DNA of 64,000 nucleotides. It comes from JANQRX01 sp963663975 (lineage in GTDB: Bacteria; Pseudomonadota; Alphaproteobacteria; Rhizobiales; Kaistiaceae). Positions 55,306-64,000 of the stretch are shown piece after piece; within the stretch, counting starts at the first letter, position 1; each line of letters begins with the position of its first letter. The stretch spans positions 434,001 through 498,000 of the forward strand of contig CAXXRA010000015.1 of assembly GCA_963663975.2 (NCBI GenBank), written 5' to 3'. Position numbers and translations under genes: made by a program. The notes below the pieces were generated by a model. That model made no database searches. It was not told the origin of the DNA and was given only the letters and a program-made list of their open reading frames with translations.

Positions 55306-55520
55306 CACAATATTGCCGATCCCCCAGCAACCAAAATAGTACCCGCCGCCCGAGCGCCCGGACATTAGCCCTTGGCGCCTGTCAAAGTCAAATTGCGGCA
55401 GATGCGGACCTAACCCGCAGTTCATACGGTTTTTGGGGCGCTATTGTGACGGTCGAAGGCGCGCGTTGGTGCCGCCAGGACCGTGTGGCGAAATCCCGCG
55501 TCTTTTTGGTTTGGCGGGTG

Positions 55521-55550
55521 TTGACAGCTCCGCGACCCCGCGCCTATATA
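55521..55550 (+). promoter_or_regulatory. rRNA operon promoter
   Basis: TTGACA (55521-55526) and TATATA (55545-55550) are separated by 18 bp, an almost consensus sigma-70 promoter. A GC-rich stretch right after the -10 element resembles the discriminator of stringently controlled rRNA promoters, and CarD, encoded in this window, commonly acts at such promoters. Confidence 0.85.
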
Positions 55551-55921
55551 CCGCCTCACACAAGAGCGGCACCGTCGTGCGGCGGCGGGGCACTTTCGTT
55601 CTTGCCATTTTCATCGTGGATCACCAGGCCGATCGCTCCGGCGACTGCCTGTTCCGCGTGGTCGCCAGGCTCCGGCCGAGCGACCAAACGATGGGTTACC
55701 CCATCGTGTTGTTTGACAAGTGAATAGGAAGAAAGAGAAACGTAGGCGGCGGAGTCCTTGCGGGTTCGTTCGTCCTCTCGGGGGCGTGCGGACCGAACGA
55801 GACTTCGGCGGCACTACGTTTTTCAAGCTTATGTTTCGTCGGCCGCAAGGTCGGCGAGACGTAGTGCTTGGGAACTCGTCAAGAATATGACTGCGTAGTG
55901 ATAGCCGATCTACTCTCAATT
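55551..55921 (+). other. rRNA leader region
   Basis: About 370 bp of transcribed leader. Complementary stretches such as CGGCGGAGTC and the later GGCGGCACTACG/CGTAGTGC pair support RNase III-type processing stems before 16S. No gene is supported here; a 96-residue frame across the promoter is not credible. Confidence 0.5.
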
Positions 55922-57427
<1,506 letters not shown>

Positions 57428-57623
57428 CGATCCTTCAGAGGCCGAGGTCGCAAATGACCCCGCGCTTCTATCGGATCTCTTGGAACACATACCGGCCGGC
57501 CTTCGGGCACGGTCGATTTGGCGGGACGCCGCCGTCTTCGTTTCTCTTTCTTCGCGGACGCATCCACTCGCGATCGGGCTTTTATGTGCGCCGCTGGGGC
57601 ACCTTGTCGTGAAAACGAATCGG

Positions 57624-57700
<77 letters not shown>

Positions 57701-57755
57701 ACCTTCGTGCAACGGCAGGACATTTTTTGTCGCCGTCCGGCGGAGGCCAGGGATC

Positions 57756-57833
<78 letters not shown>

Positions 57834-58085
57834 GCCCGGTGGCTTCAAGACGGTGTTCGAAACGTCCGCAACAAGGTTCCGCCTCGGTGTCGTTCATACG
57901 CCGGCGGCGTGATGTCTGACATCGTAAAGAGAAGGTTCTATCCGAATGCCGACAACGGCATGTCGATAATCATAGATTCGCGGTCGTAACCGCCCGCGAT
58001 CGGATAAACCTCGAAGAAACTGGTCTTTCTAATCGTGATCCGGCGCGCTTTCTTTCAAGTGCGGCGGGCATCGATAATGAGAGTG

Positions 58086-60831
<2,746 letters not shown>

Positions 60832-60915
60832 CTCTCATTTTCGATGCCCGTTCGGGGCGTCACGATCAGCCGCCTCCTTGCAGGCGGACACGACCAGTTT
60901 CTTCTGTGCTTCGCC

Positions 60916-61033
60916 GGCCTGGTGGTTATGGCGAGGAGTCCGAACCCGATCCCATTCCGAACTCGGCCGTTAAACTCCTCAGCGCCGATGATACTTCGTC
61001 TGAAGACGCGGGAAAGTAGGTCGCTGCCAGGCC
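60916..61033 (+). rRNA. 5S ribosomal RNA
   Basis: About 117 nt from GGCCTGGTGGTTATGGCGAG to CGCTGCCAGGCC, whose ends pair. Conserved CCGAACCCGATCCCATTCCG is present. No clear intrinsic terminator follows; the 200 bp up to the next gene hold nothing I can name. Confidence 0.93.
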
Positions 61034-61234
61034 TGCCAAGCACAGATTTCTTCGAGCCTTCTCTTTGGCGATGGACCCTCCAGCCACAACGACCAATTGC
61101 CGCGCGCCCGATGTCTTGTCGGTTGCTCGCCCTGTCCCGCTGAACTGGCCTCCGTTTCGACCGGAAAGATTGGTTACGGGTGGAAAGCAACAGAACAGCC
61201 CTGGTGGCGCGGCCTGGTAAGCGGACCGGCGAAG

Positions 61235-61829
61235 ATGTCACTCAAGGAAAGCGGTGTGAACGCCCGCCTGGCGCTCTACACATTTGGAATTTTTTCCGCG
61301 CCTTCAGATGACCCGATCAATGATGGCTTTCACAAGCGCAATGATCCGATCCTGGCGGCGGTCGATCATGCGCCCGGATTCGTGGCGCGGTCGGGATATG
61401 CCGGCGAGCCGGGTCCGGAGCCTTGGGGGGATGAGGTCTATCCACGATTCTATTCCGAGCGAGGCGATGGCTGGTCGCCGGCGACGTTGTCTATCTGGAT
61501 CGACCTGGAATCGGCGATGGCCTTCGCCTATTTCGGCGTTCACGCAGAGGCTTTGACCCATGGCCGGGAATGGTTCCGCCGACCGATAGGATCTCCAACC
61601 GCAATGGCCGCCTTATGTAGCCTGGTGGATTTCCGGAGGTCATGTGCCGACTTGGGCGGATGCGGTGGTGCGCCATGAGCACCTGCACGATCGCGGATCC
61701 TCGGCTTTCGCCTTCAATTTCAAATCGCCGTTTGACGCCGAGGGGCGTGGTTCGACGATTGACAGGGACCGGATGAAGTCGATTGCAGCGGCATCCAACC
61801 TGCCGGCCGGTCCGGTCGGTAGACCCTGA
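61235..61829 (+). pseudogene. DUF3291-family protein, one frameshift as sequenced
   Basis: The first frame from ATG 61235 reads ARLALYTFGIFSAPSDDP, later FVARSGYAG and HGREWFRRP. After about 61590 the family sequence continues in the next frame: PPYVAWWISGGHVPTWADAV, then HEHLHDRGSSAFAFNFKSPF, ending at TGA 61827-61829. Together they give a complete DUF3291-type protein of about 195 residues with unknown function. A single-base change separates the parts; sequencing error or recent mutation are both possible. Confidence 0.75.
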
Positions 61830-61845
61830 AGGGTCATCAAGACGG

Positions 61846-62664
61846 TCACGCGGGGGACCTTTTGAAGCGTGCCGCGTCGGTGGAGGCGGACAGGCGATCC
61901 AGAATGCGGCTTGGCGGATGGCCCAGGGATTTGCGAAAGGCAGCGGTGAAGGCGCTGGCGCTGGCATAGCCACAGTCACGCGCAACTTCGCCGACCGGGT
62001 TGCCGCGGGCCAGAGCTTCGAGTGCGTAGTGAAATCTCACCTGCTGTCGCCACGCCGAAAAGCTCATGCCCAGGTCACGCTGGCTGAGGCGTGCGAGCGT
62101 CCGCGCAGAGGCGCCACTGCGATCGGCATGGTCGTCAAGACTGCGATCGTCTCCCGGATGTTCGATGACGTCATCGCAGACGCGTCGAAGGCGTGGGTCA
62201 GCGGGCATCGGAATGCTCAGTGAAAGACGTCGACTACGGCATATTTCGTCAAGGATAAGCTGGCTCAGCCAACCGCCTCGGCCACTGTCATCATAGTTGG
62301 TCGGCTCCTCGAGCAGCGCATTTATGAGCACTTTCAAAAGCGAACTCGGTGTGATCACGACGCAGACACTGGGTAGGTGCGAACGTGAACCCGGCTCGAC
62401 GTAAAGGGTGCGCATCTCGACGGCATCGCGCATGGACACGGAATGGACAACGCCGCCCGGCATGTAGACGGCGCGCTCCGGTGGCACGATCCAGCTATGG
62501 GTTTGGGTGCGCACGCGCATGGTGCCCATGGCCGCGAAGATGAGTTGATCGCGCCGATGGCTGTGCGACTCGATGATCCAATCCGACGGAAAGTGCTTCC
62601 GCATGGCTGCCACGGCGACGGGCAGTTCCTGATAGTCGTCCGGGTTTGTCGACCGCTTCGCCAT
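61846..62664 (-). CDS. AraC-family transcriptional regulator with cupin sensor
   Basis: The 272-residue protein has an N-terminal cupin-like part (HRRDQLIFAAMGTMRVRT, VPPERAVYMPGGVVHSV) and a C-terminal AraC DNA-binding domain with two helix-turn-helix motifs (SARTLARLSQRDLGMSFSAW; EVARDCGYASASAFTAAFRK). It is divergent from the MFS transporter with 144 bp between starts, so it probably controls that gene. The ligand is unknown. Confidence 0.9.
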   Translation of the reverse strand: MAKRSTNPDDYQELPVAVAAMRKHFPSDWIIESHSHRRDQLIFAAMGTMRVRTQTHSWIVPPERAVYMPGGVVHSVSMRDAVEMRTLYVEPGSRSHLPSVCVVITPSSLLKVLINALLEEPTNYDDSGRGGWLSQLILDEICRSRRLSLSIPMPADPRLRRVCDDVIEHPGDDRSLDDHADRSGASARTLARLSQRDLGMSFSAWRQQVRFHYALEALARGNPVGEVARDCGYASASAFTAAFRKSLGHPPSRILDRLSASTDAARFKRSPA

Positions 62665-62808
62665 ATCCGAAAGCCTTCATCGCCGATGTCTGACAATCGA
62701 CGATAATCGGCGAAACATCGATGGGCGGCCATGACTATACTGGTCGACGACCTCCGGCAACCGCCGAGACGCTCAAGCGCAGCAAGCTCAGAATTAGAAA
62801 ACCCCACC

Positions 62809-64000
62809 ATGAAAGACCGCAAGCATTTTCTGTTTCTGAATGCCGGCCACCTCCTCGATCATCTGTTCACGCTGATCTTTGCGACGGTCGCCGCTCTCGT
62901 TCTGACGCGGGAGTGGGGCCTCTCCTACGCAGAGCTGATCCCCTATGCCATGCCCGGTTTCATCGCCTTCGGACTGTTCTCGCTACCTGCCGGGTGGCTC
63001 GGCGATCGGTGGAGCCGCGAGGGCATGATGACCGTCTTCTTCATCGGTGTCGGGCTCGCGGCCATCGCAACGTCAATGTCCCAGGCGCCCGTCCAGATCG
63101 GGATCGGACTGTTCGTAGTTGGGGTGTTCGCGGCGATCTATCATCCGGTCGGGCTCGCCATGGTGGCGCGCGGCGGCAAAGCCATGGGTATGGATATCGC
63201 CGTCAACGGTGTGTGGGGAAACATGGGTGTCGGCAGCGCGGCCCTGCTCACCGGCTTTCTCATCGACCAGAGCGGCTGGCGCGCGGCGTTCTGGCTGCCG
63301 GGCGTTATCTCGGTGCTTGTCGGCTTGGCCTATTTTTACAATTTTCGCGATCGTGTCGGGCTCAACAATGCTGCGACCGCATTGGTTCCCGAGACCTCGG
63401 TCGGGGCCGTGTCAGCCGATGGCACCAGCGATGCCGAATGGCGCGCACTCTTGTTGCGAGCGACCGCCATCATCTTCTTCACGACCGCGGTCTCCAGCAT
63501 CATCTTCCAGGGCACAACCTTCTCGCTGCCAAAGGTGTTCGATGAACGCCTCGGCGGCATCGCCCAGTCGGCAACATCTGTGGGTTGGCTGGCGTTTATC
63601 GTTTTCGCGGTCGCGTCGATGGCGCAGTTGATCGTCGGCTCCCTGCTCGACCGCTACGGCCCACGGCTGGTGTTCTCGGGCGTGGCCGTTGTTCAGATCG
63701 TGTTCTTCCTGTTGATGCCGGGGCTTACCGATTGGCCTGCGCTCATCGTCGCGCTCGGCTTCATGCTCGGCGCATTCGGCCAAATCCCGATCAACGACTA
63801 TATGATCGGCAAAATGGCGAAGTCCGAGTTGCGCGCGTCGATCTACGGCACGCGCTATGTCGTCAGCTTTGCCGTGCTGGCGGCCGTTCTGCCTCTGATT
63901 GCGTGGGTTCATCACAATTGGGGCTTTGACATGATGTTCTACATATTGGCGACATCTGCCGCCGCGATCCTGTGTGCGGTGCTGATGCTCCCTGGACGTC
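62809..64000 (+). CDS. MFS transporter, 3' end beyond the window
   Basis: The frame opens at ATG 62809 (MKDRKHFLFLNAGHLLDHLF) and stays open to the last base, at least 397 residues. It has about eleven hydrophobic segments. The loop after the second helix has PAGWLGDRWSREGMM, the MFS motif A. AAIYHPVGLAMVARGG and VNGVWGNMGVGSAALL recall the fosmidomycin-resistance/NarK-like group, but the substrate is not determined. It is divergent from the AraC regulator. Confidence 0.88.
   Translation, partial: MKDRKHFLFLNAGHLLDHLFTLIFATVAALVLTREWGLSYAELIPYAMPGFIAFGLFSLPAGWLGDRWSREGMMTVFFIGVGLAAIATSMSQAPVQIGIGLFVVGVFAAIYHPVGLAMVARGGKAMGMDIAVNGVWGNMGVGSAALLTGFLIDQSGWRAAFWLPGVISVLVGLAYFYNFRDRVGLNNAATALVPETSVGAVSADGTSDAEWRALLLRATAIIFFTTAVSSIIFQGTTFSLPKVFDERLGGIAQSATSVGWLAFIVFAVASMAQLIVGSLLDRYGPRLVFSGVAVVQIVFFLLMPGLTDWPALIVALGFMLGAFGQIPINDYMIGKMAKSELRASIYGTRYVVSFAVLAAVLPLIAWVHHNWGFDMMFYILATSAAAILCAVLMLPGR

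Noticed and set aside
53971..55368. A 465-residue plus-strand open frame
   Set aside because: Antisense to the M23 peptidase gene, no motif; the peptidase frame carries clear zinc-ligand motifs.
55433..55723. A 96-residue frame across the rRNA promoter
   Set aside because: It overlaps the -35/-10 elements and leader stems and has no ribosome binding site or conserved feature.
61034..61120. Intrinsic terminator after 5S rRNA
   Set aside because: No GC-rich stem followed by a T-run is visible; termination may be Rho-dependent or further downstream.

Overview
The window looks like chromosomal DNA of a GC-rich alphaproteobacterium. Supporting signs are the 16S/23S rRNA genes, the CarD - 7Fe ferredoxin - S4 protein - SUV3-like helicase cluster, aerobic cobaltochelatase CobS/CobT, a DUF4167 protein, a DUF1178 protein and an RpoH-type sigma factor. 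I do not place it below class; the rRNA suggests a Rhodospirillales-like lineage, but that is only an impression.

Layout. (1) 1-6.4 kb is a decayed accessory region next to a tRNA-Arg(CCT). It holds a DUF262/DUF1524 (GmrSD-like) nuclease gene cut by an IS3-family and an IS481-family element, remnants of a PolB-type exonuclease and of an IS110-like transposase, an intact IS630 element carrying a divergent LexA-like winged-helix gene, and fragments of conserved hypothetical genes. (2) 6.5-21.9 kb is core genome: thermonuclease-fold lipoprotein-like protein, M48 protease, rpoH-type sigma factor, carD, fdxA, S4 protein, SUV3-like helicase, DUF3108 protein, rpmB, phytase-like esterase, cobT, cobS, a J-domain protein and bolA. 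(3) 22-23.5 kb is a nested transposon pile (MITE-A containing MITE-B, then a second IS481 copy) placed exactly at the shared stop codons of bolA and a CNNM/CorC-type gene. (4) 23.5-31.5 kb carries aroB, aroK, a small membrane protein, xerD, a twice-frameshifted accA, a second MITE-A, an IS5-family element and an L,D-transpeptidase. (5) 31.5-55.3 kb is dense housekeeping sequence: SLC13 permease, secA, parvulin, argJ, mutT, methyltransferase, comF, grxC, nitrilase-family hydrolase, DUF1178, ubiG, lysC, ptsP, prfA, prmC, DUF4167, a MOSC remnant, clpB and an M23 peptidase. (6) 55.5-61.0 kb is a complete rRNA operon (16S, tRNA-Ile, tRNA-Ala, 23S, 5S) with a clear sigma-70 promoter. (7) 61-64 kb holds a frameshifted DUF3291 gene and a divergent AraC regulator / MFS transporter pair; the transporter runs off the window.

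The most unusual signal concerns mobile elements and CTAG/TAG sites. At least five insertions sit at CTAG. Both IS481 copies lack their own transposase stop codon and read into a TAG supplied by the duplicated target. Elements inserted at TA begin with G and so rebuild a TAG stop codon for the gene they hit: bolA, accA and the IS110-like remnant all end precisely this way. At bolA/CNNM the pre-insertion site can be reconstructed as one CTAG that was the stop codon on both strands, and three elements have landed there without damaging either protein.

Several genes are broken by small insertions. The clearest is accA, where a 32-nt segment from earlier in the gene is repeated 252 bp downstream, adding 26 nt and shifting the frame. 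Whether these lesions are biological or assembly artefacts cannot be decided from the sequence alone.
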